Positions 12,562 through 24,475 of a stretch of DNA of 64,000 nucleotides are shown here, piece after piece. This DNA comes from Musa acuminata AAA Group (Eukaryota > Streptophyta > Magnoliopsida > Zingiberales > Musaceae). Made by a program: the position numbers and the translations under genes. Positions within the stretch are counted from its first letter, which is position 1. The number at the start of each line of letters is the position of its first letter. The notes below the pieces were generated by a model. It made no database searches. It had not been told where the DNA came from and was given only the letters and a program-made list of their open reading frames with translations. Location of the stretch: contig NC_088347.1 in NCBI RefSeq assembly GCF_036884655.1, positions 16,021,001-16,085,000 of the forward strand. The letters are read 5' to 3'.

Positions 12562-14231
12562 ATCTCCCCCTTTTTGATGATGACAACCAATTGATGACTG
12601 AGTTAACCTTAACTCCCCCTATCAATATGTCATATTTATAGAACCTTAAATTCAAGTCAAAGCAAATTTAATCACGAATATTTGCAACACTCTATATACA
12701 TAATTCCAAATCATTATTCATCATGCAATCTAGCTAGTTTTTGAGATATGAAAGTTTTACAACATACAAGCAAGCAAATTTTTTCATTACTTTACAACAT
12801 GCATAATCACTAAATCATCATTAATTTTAAAGATGTGCAATACTGTAAATTTTGTAAGTTTGCATTTTTGCTTCTTAAGATAGGCAAACTAGCAATTTTT
12901 TATGATGTTCAAAATAGCAAGTTCTAGATCATGCAAGCTAGTGAATTTTACAATATTTTAGAACATGTGAGCTAGCAAATTTTACACATGAAAGTTAGCA
13001 AAATTTTACATCTTTTGAGATGTGCAAGATAGACTATTTTTGCATCTTTTTGAAATGTGTAACTTAGCAAACTTTGCTTCTCTTAAGATTTGTAAGATAG
13101 CACTTCTTGCTTTTCTTTTGAGATGAGCAAGCTAGCAAGTTTGCCTCTTTTCATGATATGCACACTAGCAATTCTTTCTCCCCCTTTGTCATTGGCAAAA
13201 AGAGAGGAATAACAATACAATAGTGCAATTCATTTCCCTTTACTTCAATCTTCAAATCATGACAAGGATAAATAACAAAGATGAAGAATCAAGTCATAAA
13301 TGTCAAGAGACCATATATCAGTTTTTACAAGTTTCTTCTTTTGTAAATAGAAAGCATGATAGGAAACATTCTTAATCCAAAAAGAAGACTCAAGTTATAA
13401 CTCCAAGAATTCAAAAGAAAAAAAATCACGATTCATTTGACAAAAAGATTGTCGATTCATGAATTTGAATAAATATTTTTAAACAAACATCACTTCAACT
13501 CATCATGCATAATTTCAAAATGTAAAATCATCAAACATGATACAATCATTTATTTTCAAAACATTCATCATTATTTTCAACTCATTTAATTTGTCAAATC
13601 AACAAAGTCCCTTTCAAGAGATTCAAAATGAAATGAAGAGATTTATCGATCTTTTGAAATGCTAGTTATTTCCTTTCTCCCCTTTGTCATTATAAATAAG
13701 AAGAAAGAAGAGGGGAATAATACATAACAAAACTCAAGTCATAAATTATCAAGATGTTAAGTAGCATATCATGGTTTATTAGGATGAGTTTCCTTTTTAG
13801 TGAATAGCAAAAAGAATCATAGGAGAACAAGATCTCAATTTATGCATATAAAATCTTCAATCATCAAAATTATTTTCATAGTCCAAGAGATTCATACAAA
13901 TAGATTCATCAATCTCTTTTTGAAAACTTAATAAGATAGGGATTGAGAAGTTTTCAAGAAAAATGTATTTCCTTTTTATTTCATACAAGCATGCCTTTAT
14001 CATTTATGCCAAATCAAAACATGCATCATATTTAAAACGAAAAGGAACTTTCATTACGGCAAAGGTCGATGATCCATAAATCACAAGAATCATCATGCAT
14101 AATTTCGAAAGATAAACTCATTAAGCATGATGTTAAACCTCTTAGCATTTTTATTAAAACATCAAGTATGGTTTCATTGAACATAAGACATATTCAATCA
14201 AAATCGAAAAGCAATACAAAAATTAATATGA
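12562..14231 (-). other. Element C interior, 3' part
   Basis: Begins with the polypurine tract on the minus strand (12562-12576, adjacent to the LTR). Two further polypurine-like copies lie at 13177-13187 and 13676-13685. Between about 12715 and 13170 lie the degenerate GCTAGC/TTGCA repeats seen in A and D. The rest is AT-rich with no supported frame. It stops at the insertion of B after TATGA (14227-14231) and resumes at 48839 with CATGA. Confidence 0.75.
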
Positions 14232-15833
14232 TGCTAGTCATAGGTGCCCAACAAGCCAATCACGTGAGTGATGACACATGTGACTTGACACAAAATATTT
14301 TTGCTTATTATATTTTAGCATTTATCACTTTATATTAACTATTACATATATGCATGTATGTATTGTGATGCCCTTGGATCTGTGCAATGGGAATCAGATC
14401 GTGATGAGATCACGATAATGAGATCAATTCACTTTTAAACATAGATCCTAAATAATCCCGGTCATAGGTTACTCGAGAGGGACATCATGATAACCGGACC
14501 GATTGGTGTGCTATATACCCGTCCATATGATGGATGCAGCTGGTCTCATAGCTGCTCGTGTGGGGACATTAGGGATATAGTACAGGTGCTCATTGGAGAA
14601 TGAGTTCACCGATTGATCCGCTTTTGAAATGCTGGATGGTTGATGATGCCTTATTATCAGACAGCGATTCTGTAGCCCTAGTGATGTATCTGGTCCTTAG
14701 ACTTGAGACACCAAGGATGTCCTGTATGAGTGCTCCACTCTTTGATACTAGACTTATAGGTTTGGAAGTTCCAGATCTAATACAACTGGTCATTGGGAGT
14801 GACAGTTGATCTTACAAGGGCTATTGAGTGTCGATAGAGGATCATCCACTCTCGACATCATGAGAGGAATATCCCATGTATTCTTGCTCAGATAAATCCC
14901 TTGTCAGGGTCATGCAGATTGAGAGAGAAAGAGTTCTCCAAGAGAATCCGATTAGAGCGAGACTCGAGAAGAAACCGTATGGGTCTGACAGCACCATGCC
15001 TAATATACCGTCTCTGGGATATTAGATGGATGAGGGACTGTAGGTATATGGTAACTAAGGACAGACAGGTCCAATGAATTGGATTCCTCTGTATCGTCTG
15101 GGGACTACAGCATAGTGGCCTAGTACGTCCGTAGTCGATGAGTCGAGTAAATTATTATAAAGATAATAATTCACTAAGTTAGAAGGAGTTCTTATAGGTA
15201 TGACTCACGGCCAGCTCGATATTGGGCCTAGAGGGTCATACACATATGGTAGGCATTACGATGAGTAGAGATTCAGATATGAGATATCCGTCGGAGCTCT
15301 TATCTTATTGGATATCTAATAAGCCCCTGAATTATTGGATCCCATGGACGAGATCCAATAAGAGCCCATGAGAGATTATTAGATAGATCCACTAATCTAA
15401 AAGGCTTGAGTAATTGGATGCATATCTAATACTCACTAGGGGAGGATCCATTAGGGTTTGATAGGGGACCTCTATAAATATGAGGAATTCAGTGGTTCAT
15501 AGGTTAGAGCCTTTGCTTGCCTCTCTTATTCTCCTCCCCCTCTCCACCTCAGAGAAGGCTTGGAAGTTTTGAGGAGCGTCATCAAAGCTCTACTGTGTGG
15601 ATCACCACTAGAGTGGACGCTTAACCTCCTTCACCCTCTCTTAGAGATTTGCAAGGAAATAGGGATATACGATCTCGCTAGGTAATACAATCTATTCTAT
15701 ACGCAGTTTGTTTTGCGAATTTTTGCGCACCAATTTTCACACGACGACGAACATCTTTTTGGGAAATTGAGGATTTTATTTTTTTCTTGTTCTTCCGCTG
15801 CACATGTGATATCGCCCCCAAGATTTCCCAATA
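14232..15833 (+). mobile_element. Element B 5' LTR
   Basis: 1602 bp. The TATA box is at 15473-15480, followed by a pyrimidine-rich tract of CTCC words (about 15518-15550). The primer-binding site follows at 15835. U3 shows no obvious tandem repeats. It is co-linear with both segments of the 3' LTR. Confidence 0.88.
15473..15480 (+). promoter_or_regulatory. TATA box of element B 5' LTR
   Basis: TATAAATA about 360 bp before the LTR end. The 3' LTR keeps TATAAATA at 48480-48487. Confidence 0.55.
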
Positions 15834-15834
15834 A

Positions 15835-15846
15835 TGGTATCAGAGC
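15835..15846 (+). promoter_or_regulatory. Primer-binding site of element B
   Basis: TGGTATCAGAGC, a perfect match to the complement of the initiator tRNA-Met 3' end, one base after the LTR. Confidence 0.85.
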
Positions 15847-15929
15847 TAGGTTATTCGTGTGAATGATTGGTTTTGAACTAAGTGTGTTGTGTTTAGGAAG
15901 AATTTTGACGTTAAATTGTTGACGCAATA

Positions 15930-16290
15930 GACGATGAAGGGCAGCAACTAGGGTGGCGCCTGTGGGTGTTGTACCCGCGAGCAAAGGTGCCGTAGGGCAG
16001 TAGCACCTACGGGCTGAGGCACCATAGGGCAGCGGCGCCTGCGGCCTCTACTCCCGTGGGGTGACGCATCGTAGGGCAACAACGCCTGTGGCTGCTGCTC
16101 TCGTGGGCAAAACCCCCGTAGGGGCGGTCGCCCGGCGAGGCAGCATCTCCTGCGGGCGCTGCCTCGCAGGCAGAACCGCCCGCGGGGGCAACGCTACCCA
16201 TGGGGGTGACCACCTATAGGAGCAGCGCCCCAACCCCATTGCACATGCCGTCACCGGTAGGGTGGCGGTGGCAGTAGTAGCAAGGAAGAG
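15930..16290 (+). other. GC-rich start of element B leader
   Basis: A GC-rich island inside AT-rich DNA, with degenerate words such as GGGCAGCGGCGCC and GTAGGGCA. Open frames cross it on the minus strand, but they look like by-products of composition. No function can be assigned from sequence. Confidence 0.55.
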
Positions 16291-16836
16291 GGAGAGGGGC
16301 TTATGGTTTTAGGCAAAAAGATAGTTTTACCTCTCGAAATTTGAGAAATTTTAGTTTTCATCTTTTATCTAAATTATGAAAATACCCCTAGGAATTCAAA
16401 AATTCCCAACATGTCCTTGATTTTAAAAAAATATTAATTAATTAAAAGATTTAGTTGATTATTATTTTTTATTATTATCTAGTAGTCCTACATGATAATG
16501 ATTTATACATGTGATGCTTGATGTTTGGATGGACGATCATGGGGCATGGAGATGCACTATTGCACACATAGATCTTGATGTGAGTGATTAGGCCTATTGG
16601 CTCGGGCTTGATCACATTAGGTTATGGTCTATGATTATCTGGTGTGATTGCTTATACACATACTAGATATGTATATATATTTACATGCGATGTAGATATA
16701 TATTAAATATGTATGACATGTCATATTAGGAGACGAAATCATAGAAACATCTCTCTCGATAATATTAAGTCGATAAACGTGAGACAATTAGATTGACCCA
16801 CGTGGTCTTCCATCGTTATAGGTAGGAACCGATTCC

Positions 16837-17200
16837 CGATATAGGTTGAGTTAGTCGAGTCCCTCGAGGCTCACCTATATCGCGATTCACTATCTTGCTT
16901 ACGACATAGAGATATCACCGGTGACCTGAGGACATGGTATGCTTAGTCGAGTCCCTCGAGGGTATACCATCGAATCAGACTTATCTTGTAACGGTGGTGT
17001 TGACTTAACCGAGCATCATGGTTAGTCAAGTCCCTCAAGACCATGGTGATTCGGAGGCCGAATAGGACGAGAATCACAAGGAGTTGTGATTGGGAAGAGT
17101 TGCCTACCTTTTGGGCTTAGTGTGATTGGTCGAGTTCCTCGAGGTTACACTAAGACGCTGATTGGATCCTAGTCCCCACTAGAAGTCTGTTGGAGACTTC
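16837..17200 (+). repeat. Hairpin array in element B 5' leader
   Basis: Four copies of a 19-nt core, TTAGTCGAGTCCCTCGAGG or variants, at 16851-16869, 16943-16961, 17022-17040 and 17126-17144. Each is flanked by its own complementary arms: 16837-16850 with 16870-16882 (about 13 bp, one bulge), 16934-16942 with 16962-16970 (9 bp, one G-U), 17017-17021 with 17041-17045 (5 bp), and 17116-17125 with 17145-17154 (10 bp, one G-U). Arm sequences differ from copy to copy. Two more perfect hairpins follow: 17072-17079 with 17084-17091 (8 bp), and 17182-17188 with 17194-17200 (7 bp). The array lies between the primer-binding site and gag, so it would be in the genomic RNA. Confidence 0.8.
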
Positions 17201-17315
17201 CATTTTACGTGCTGAGGGTGTCGCATGACTCGCTAATAAAATAGTGGGAGCATATTAAGATAGAAGTCCATATCTTGATTGTTTATTTCTTGTAAAATCT
17301 GCATGTTATTCATTT

Positions 17316-20300
17316 TTGTTGTATCTTTATTTTAAAAAAATATCGCTTTCAAATCCCTTACATGGGATACTTGATGTCAACCGCCTCACTAGTCCAAATT
17401 ATACGGATTGGCTCCGCAACTTGAGAATTATTCTCATGGCAGAGAAAATCATATATATCCTTGATACAGTGATGCCTAAGCCCAAGGAAGGGGCAAGCGA
17501 GGATGAGATCGCTCGCTACGTGAAGTACATTGATGATTCCACTCTTGCTTAGTGCAACATGTTGGGCTCTATGACACCTAAGTTACAGAGACAATATGAA
17601 AAGATGGATGCCAGATCAATTGTCCTACATATCCGTAAATTATTTGAGAAACAGGGAAGGACTCAGTGATATGAGATATCCAAGAGCCTCTTCCGCGCTA
17701 GGATGACTAAGAGGACATTGGTTCAAAACCATATCTTAAAGATAATTAAGTGAATAGAGAAACTCATAGGACTAGGAATGATCCTAGAGGATAACTTATG
17801 TGTGGACATTGTGCTTCAGTCCCTACCAGATTTCTTTTCATAGTTCATAATGAATTTTAATATGAACAAGCTTGAGGTGACTCTCCCAGAGTTCCTTAAC
17901 ATGTTGAGAGAGGTAGAGAGTATTATTAAGAAAGAGAAGCTAGTTCTCTACATTAGTGAGACCAGAAAGAAAAGGAAAGTAGAAAAGTCCCTTAAAAAGG
18001 GCAAGGGCAAGGGCAGACCAGGTAAAACAAAGGTTGCTAAGAAGGACCCAACAAAGGACAAAGGCTAGTGCTTCCATTGTGGTAAAGATGGGCACTAGAA
18101 AAGGAATTGCAAAGAGTACCTTGTAGAGAGGGCGAAACGGAAGGTTGGAGAAGCTTTAGGTACATTCATGATCAATCTCTAATTATTAGATTTTTGTGAT
18201 AGTGTATTGGTATTGGATACTGGTATTGCTTATCACATCTATAATTTGTTGTAGATTCTAGCAAAGTCAAGGAGATTGGCAAGAGGAATATTGCATAAAG
18301 ATTTGTTTATGCTAGACACTACTCCATATACCATGAATGTAAGTGTGTCTAAGAGGAAACGAGATGAGATGAATAGTGCATACCTGTGGCATTGTAGGCT
18401 AGATCATATCCATGAGGGAAGGATTCAAAAGTTGCTAAATGATGGATATCTAGATCTATTCGACTATGAGTCATATGTAACTTGTGAGCCTTGCTTTCAT
18501 GGAAAACTGACCAACTCTCCATTTAGTGGAACTGGAGAGAGAGCCACTAAGCTACTGGAACTCATACATAGTGATGTATGTGGACCCATGTCAACTCATG
18601 CCATTGGTGGTTACTGCTACTTCATTATCTTTACTGATGATTTCTCAAGGTATGGATATGTGTACTTAATGAAGTACAAGTCCGAGGCCTTTGAGAAATT
18701 TAGAGAGTATAAGAATGAAGTGGAGAACTAGACTGGAAAGAGTATTAAGACTTTTTGATCAGATTAAGGAGGTGAGTACTTAAGTATAGAATTTACTCAA
18801 TTCCTCAAGGACCATGGGATATTATCCCAATGGACACCTCCTTATACACCTCAGCTCAATGGTGTCTCTAAAAGGAGAAATCGTATGCTATTAGACATGG
18901 TACGGTCCATGATGAGTTTCGTTGACCTATCCATCTCATTATAGGGATATACCCTAGAGATCGCATCGTACCTTCTGAACAGAGTTCCAACTAAGTCGAT
19001 AGTGTCTACACCATATGAGATATGGAAAGAGATGAAGCCCAATCTTAAGGTTGTTAAGATTTGGGGCTGCCTTGCCCACGTTAAAAAATACAACCTCGAT
19101 AAGTTAGACTCGAGGACAGTGCGGTGCAAGTTCGTGGGATACCCCAAGGAAACTTGTGGGTATTATTTCTAAAGCCTCGAGGACCAAAATGTCTTTGTAG
19201 CTAAGAGAGCAGTGTTCCTTGAGAAGAAACACATTCTTGGTAGAGATAGTGGGAGTATAATAGAGTTGAGCGAGGTTGGAGAACCAAGCTCAAGCACCAC
19301 TCTACAGCCCAAGTCTGTTCAGGTACCTAACACACAAGTTTCAACTTTACGTAGGTTTGGCAGAGTATTCCATCCTCTTGAGAGATATGTGGGATATATT
19401 AGAGGAGAGGATGTTGAGGACATTGATCCTCAAATCTACAAGGAGGCTATTATGAGTATAGACTCCGGGAAGTGACGAGAAGCCATGAATTTTGAGATGG
19501 ATTCTATATACTCCAACAAGGCTTGGAACCTAGTTGATGCACTCAAAGGTATTGTACCCATCGGTTGCAAGTGGATCTTTAAGAAAAAGACCGGAGTAGA
19601 TGGAAAGGTAGAGACCTATAAGGCAAGGCTAGTGGCTAAGGGGTATTGTCAAAGGCAAGGTGTTGACTATAACAAAACCTTCTCACCCGTAGCAATCCTA
19701 AAATCCATCCAAATTCTATTGGCTATTGCAGCACACTATGATTATGAGATCTGGCAGATGGATGTGAAAACTGCATTCCTCAATGGGAACCTCGAGGAGG
19801 AGGTGTATATGATACAACCTGAGGGATTTGTGTCCAAGAACTGCCCAGATAAGGTGTGTAGGTTGCTTAGATCCATTTATGGACTAAAGCAAGCTTCTCG
19901 AAGTTGGAACATAAGATTTGATGAGGTAATCAGATTTTATAACTTCATTAAGAATGAAGATGAGCCTTGTGTGTACAGGAAGGTAAGTGGGAGCGCTATC
20001 ACTTTTTTGGAGTTATATGTGGATGACATCCTGATCATTGGGAATGACATAGGAATGCTATCCACGGTAAAGGCTTGGTTATCTAGATACTTCTCCATGA
20101 AGAACTTAGGGGAAGAATCCTATATCTTGGGGATTCAGATCTATAGAGACAAATCCAAGAGAATGCTTGGCTTGTCCTAGTCTAGGTACATAGAAACCAT
20201 TATCAAAAGGTTTGGCATGGAAAATTCCAAGAGAGGACTCATACCGATGAGACATGGGATATCGCTTTCTAGGAGTATGTCTCCAAAGACTCCAGAAGAA

Positions 20301-21002
20301 AGGGCGAACATGAATATGATACCTTATGCCTTAGCGATAGGGTCTATCATGTATGCCATGCTATGTACTAGGCCTAATATAGCGTATGCTCTGAGTGTCA
20401 TGAGCAGGTATCAAGCAAATCCAGACTTGGAGCATTGGAAAACAGTAAAGTGTATCCTTAAGTACTTGAGAAGGACTAAGAATCTTTTACTAGTATATGG
20501 AGGTAGTAGCCTCAGGGTTGAAAGCTACACGGACTTAAGTTTTTAGTTTGATGTCGATGACAATAAGTCGAATTCGGGGTATGCGTACACCTTGAATAGA
20601 GGAGCAGTGTGCTGGAAGAGTTCTAAGCAAGATACTACTACAGACTTGACTATAGAGGAAGAGAATATTGCTGCAGTAGAGGCCGCAAAGGAGGGAGTCT
20701 GGATGAAGAAGTTCATCACAGATCTAGGAGTCGGGTTAAGTAGCAAGGAGCTGATTCCTTATATTGCGATAACCATGGGGAGATTACTCAAATAAGGGAA
20801 TCCGGGTCTCATTAGAAGTGTTCTGAGGAGGTTCCAACTTATTGGAGAGATCATGACCTTAGGAGATGTAGTAGTGGAAAGAGTTCCGTCCGAAGATAAC
20901 ATTGCAGATCCACTAATAAAGCCGTTATCTCAGATTATCTTTGAGTGTCACAGGGGTCTGATGGGGATCAGACATATAGGTGATTGGCTTTCGGTCAAGT
21001 AG
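17316..21002 (+). pseudogene. Element B gag-pol, one frame with about 17 premature stops
   Basis: A single reading frame of 1229 codons carries, in order: gag (from 17316; NRLTSPNYTDWLRNLRIIL), a lysine-rich stretch, one zinc knuckle CFHCGKDGH-KRNC (from 18070) whose preceding Q and internal W codons are now TAG, the protease DTG (18216-18224), the integrase zinc site (about 18385-18500) and core, reverse transcriptase with YVDD at 20016-20027, and RNase H ending at 21000-21002 just before the polypurine tract. I count 17 in-frame stops and no frameshift. A segment between protease and integrase seems to be missing. Typical Tork-type polyproteins have a similar order and length. The start codon is uncertain. 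Confidence 0.88.
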
Positions 21003-21007
21003 GAGAT

Positions 21008-21816
21008 TGCTAGTCATAGGTGCCCAACAAGGCAATCATGTGAGTGATGGCACGTGTGACTTGATAGAAAATATTTTTGCTTATTACATTTTGGTATTTA
21101 TAACTTTATATTAACTATTGCATATATGCATGTATATATTGTGATGTTCTTGGATCTATGCAATGGGAATCAAATCATGATGAGATCATGATAATGAGAT
21201 CAATTCACCTTTAAACACATATCCTAAATAATTCCGGTCATAGGTTACTCGAGAGGGACATCGTGATAATCGGACAGACTAGTGTTTGTATACCCGTCCA
21301 TATGATGGATGCAGCTGGTCTCATAGCTGCTTGTGTAGGGACACTAGGGATATAGTACAGGTGCTCATTGGAGAATGAGTTCACTGATTGATCTGCTTAC
21401 AGAATGTTGGATGGTTGATGATGCCTTATTGTTAAACAGCGATTCCGTAGTCCTAGTGGTGTATCTGGTCCTTAGACTTGAGTCGCCAAGGATGTCCTGT
21501 ATGAGTGCTCCACTCTTCAATACCAGACTTATAGGTTTGGATGTCCCAGATCTAGTACAGCTGGGCATTGGGAGTGGCAATCGACCTTATGAGGGCTATT
21601 AAGTGTCGACAGAGGATCATTCACTCTCGGCATCATGAGAGGAATATCCTATGTATTCTTGCTTAGATATATCCCTAGCCAGGGTCATTCAAATTGAGAG
21701 AGAAAGAGTTCTCTTGGAAAATCCGATTAGAGCGAGACTCGAGAAGAAATCGTATGGGTCTGACAACACCATGCCTGATATACGGTCTTTGGGATATTGA
21801 TGGATGAGGGACTATA
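21008..21816 (+). mobile_element. Element B 3' LTR, left segment
   Basis: TGCTAGTCATAGG onward, co-linear with the 5' LTR up to GGGACTATA. Element I begins right after the CTATA. The LTR resumes after I's end at 48044 with a second CTATA, then GGTATATGG. Confidence 0.9.
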
Positions 21817-23491
21817 TGTTGAATCTCATATTTTGATGATGAAACTAATTGATAATTGTGTTTATGTTTTAATCTGCATTTTGAGTGACATAGGTTGCTT
21901 CGATCAGGATGAGACAATTAAAGCAGAAAAAATCATGTCGGGCCGAAGGAACATGTTAGAAGATTGGATGTCGGGCCGATGGATTGGTCGACGTATCGAC
22001 GGAAGGCTTCGGGTCGTGGATTCGGGCATCGGGCCAAGAAGAGCGGGTATTGCACTAAGGATATCAGAATTGCGGAGTCAACTGACTGATTGGGAAATAG
22101 GTCGCAGGAGAGGATGATGCGCCGAAGAATCGGACAAAACGTCGAGGGACCAATGACATGCCAGACAACTTGATTAATGCTTAGTATTAATTGTCTAGAT
22201 CGAAGTTTGTTTTACATGTGCAGGATTACCTACGATGGAAGTAAGACATGCAATAGGAGTTACGTCGGAGTCAAGACCATGATCACGTTGGGGGTTCAAG
22301 AGTTCGACGGAAGTCCGGACGGTCGTCGGAGGTTCTGCGGGAACAAATCCGAGAAGTCCAGGAGCTTGCCAAAGAAGCTCATCGGAACTCGCCAAGCGAA
22401 TTGTCACAAGTCTAGGAGTTTGCTGGAAGTCCGCAGGAGCATCACCGAAGGTTCATCGGATATTCGCTGAAAGTTCGCCGGAAGAAGAGATTGACACACC
22501 GGAGCAAGTTGTAGCAAATGTCTTAAGAAATATCGTAGTTAGCATATTGATTAAGTTAGGAATAGGAGGTGATACCATTAAGTTAATCTGGGGGCAATGA
22601 GGCCTTTGACAGACCCAAATTAGGCTGAATGGATTAGCCCATTTGGACCTAGATTTCTTGGCCGGCGGTGCACCGCCCAAAAGACTTGGTCTCCCAGGAA
22701 TTCTGGGCAGTGGTACCGCCCCTATCAAGCGGTGATACCGCTTGAGCTCGGTCTCTGAGCAAAGTCAGGTGGTGGTACCACCCTTGTCAGGCGGTGGTAG
22801 CGCCTGAGCTTGGTCTCCGAGCGAAGCCAGGCAATGGTAGCGCTTGAGCTCGATCTTCGAGCGGTAGTACCGCCCATTTATGATGGTAGTACCGCCAAGA
22901 CCCCGAAAATCTGGTAGATGACACATTTGGCCTCCAAATTCAAATCAGTTGGGGCCTATATAGACCCCACCCTTTCTTGCATGAAAGGGCACACAAAAAC
23001 ACTAAAAATTCAATCTTACTCTATGATTTTTAGAGCTTAAAAATGTTGTATAAGCTAAAAGTTCTCCTCCCTCTTTTCTTCCAAGTTTCGATCATTCAAG
23101 AGAGTAGTGAAAATTCTGTAAGGGTTGTCTCCTAAGCCCGTCAAAAGGAGTGAAATTGTAAAAGGGTGGTTTGCTTTCGCCTATTGTAGGAAGGCCTCTA
23201 GTGGACACTGGTGACCTTGTCAGAGGAGGAAGCCGAAAGTGGATGTAGGTCACGTTTGACTGAACCACTCTAAAATCTGGTTTGCATTTCCTTTGTGCTA
23301 TTTATCTTAACTGCAAACTACCTTCCTTACTTTACTTCAAATATGTTTCCATAAGCTTTCAAAGTTATTATCTGCATGAAATGACTTTTATATCGGAATC
23401 GGATTTCAACGTACAAACATCTTTTCAAATCGTCGAAAGTTTTTCGCTGCACTAATTCACCCCCCCCCTCTTAGTGCTCTTGATCCTAACA
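21817..23491 (+). mobile_element. Element I 5' LTR
   Basis: TGTTGAATCTCAT to GATCCTAACA. It has the CGG-rich U3 block (about 22290-22490), palindrome-rich stretch with GGTGGTACCACC words (about 22690-22890), TATA box TATATAGA at 22957-22964, and the conserved U5 block near 23250. Confidence 0.88.
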
Positions 23492-23493
23492 AT

Positions 23494-23505
23494 TAGTATC
23501 AGAGC
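23494..23505 (+). promoter_or_regulatory. Primer-binding site of element I
   Basis: TAGTATCAGAGC, one change from the canonical site, two bases after the LTR. Confidence 0.7.
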
Positions 23506-23541
23506 CTCGTTATTTCTCACTTGGATTAACACCTAAGAGAA

Positions 23542-24475
23542 ATGACTCTTTTTGGCAACCAAGAGTCACTCTCTCATTCGTCCTCCCTTCTTCAATGGGA
23601 CGGACTACACTTATTGAAAAAATCAACTGAGAGTTTTCTTGCTTTCATTGAATCTTGATTTATAGCATATAGTCAAAAACAGATTTGAAATGTCTTCTCT
23701 TCTAATGAACCATTGGAATGATTTGTAGAAAAGGACGTTTTCTCTAAATGCAAAGGCTATGAATGTCTTGTTTTGCACCTTAGATAAAACTGAATTCAAT
23801 AGGGTTTCTTTATGCGAAACAACTTTCGATATTTGGCGCACTCTTGAAATCACACATGAAGGGACTAGCAAAGTCAAAGATTCGAAAATCAACTTTTTAA
23901 TACACGATTTTGAACTATTTGACATGAAACTAAGCGAAACCATTAGAGACATATACACCCGTTTTACGGATGTCATCAATGGTTTAAAAGCACTTGGTAG
24001 AAGTGTTTTGGATTTTGAACTTTTAAACAAGATTTTGCGTTCTCTTTCTAAAAATTGGAATTCAAAAGTAACTGCGATACAAGAAGCTAAAAATCTAAAC
24101 AACTTACCACTTGAAGAACTAATTGGTTCGTTGATGACATATGAAATGGTGCACAACACACATGATAAACATGATGAACAAAAGTACCTTTTAAAGAACA
24201 AGAAGGATTTGGGACGTGAACATTTAAAGACCACTCAAGCATAAGCTCAAGTGATGGTGAACAAGAACTACTCACTAAGAAATTTAAAAAATTAAAGAAA
24301 TAAAAATTTAAGAACAAAAAGAACGGAACTACTTGTTTTGAACACAAGAAGAAGAACACAAAGTGGGATGAATCAAGCTCCTCCGAAGACGAGGATAAAA
24401 TCAAGAAAGGTGAGGTGGCAAACTACGCCTTAACGACATTCAACGATGAGGTAATCAAAACCCCCTTTCCATAAT
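23542..24475 (+). pseudogene. Element I gag remnant without zinc knuckle
   Basis: Starts MTLFGNQES, then shifts frame and meets stops. A clean 161-codon piece at 23759-24244 matches residues 75 onward of the intact J/K gag (FDIWRTLEITHEGTS, PLEELIGSLMTYEM). After it the sequence goes directly to CFEHKKKNTKWDESS (from about 24333). In J/K the CX2CX4HX4C knuckle and about 20 following residues lie here. D shows the same shortened junction, which points to one shared ancestral deletion. It is not expected to make functional Gag. Confidence 0.85.

Noticed and set aside
14069..14338. 89-codon ORF crossing the C/B border
   Set aside because: It starts in C's interior and ends in B's LTR, so it was made by the insertion.
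16007..16254. Minus-strand ORFs in the GC-rich leader of element B
   Set aside because: Overlapping frames in a GC-rich stretch, no domain, wrong strand for the element.
21797..22117. 106-codon ORF crossing the B/I border
   Set aside because: Begins in B's LTR and runs into I's U3; created by insertion.
23623..24234. 203-codon minus-strand ORF
   Set aside because: Antisense shadow of the gag remnant of element I; similar shadows exist opposite the J and K gags.
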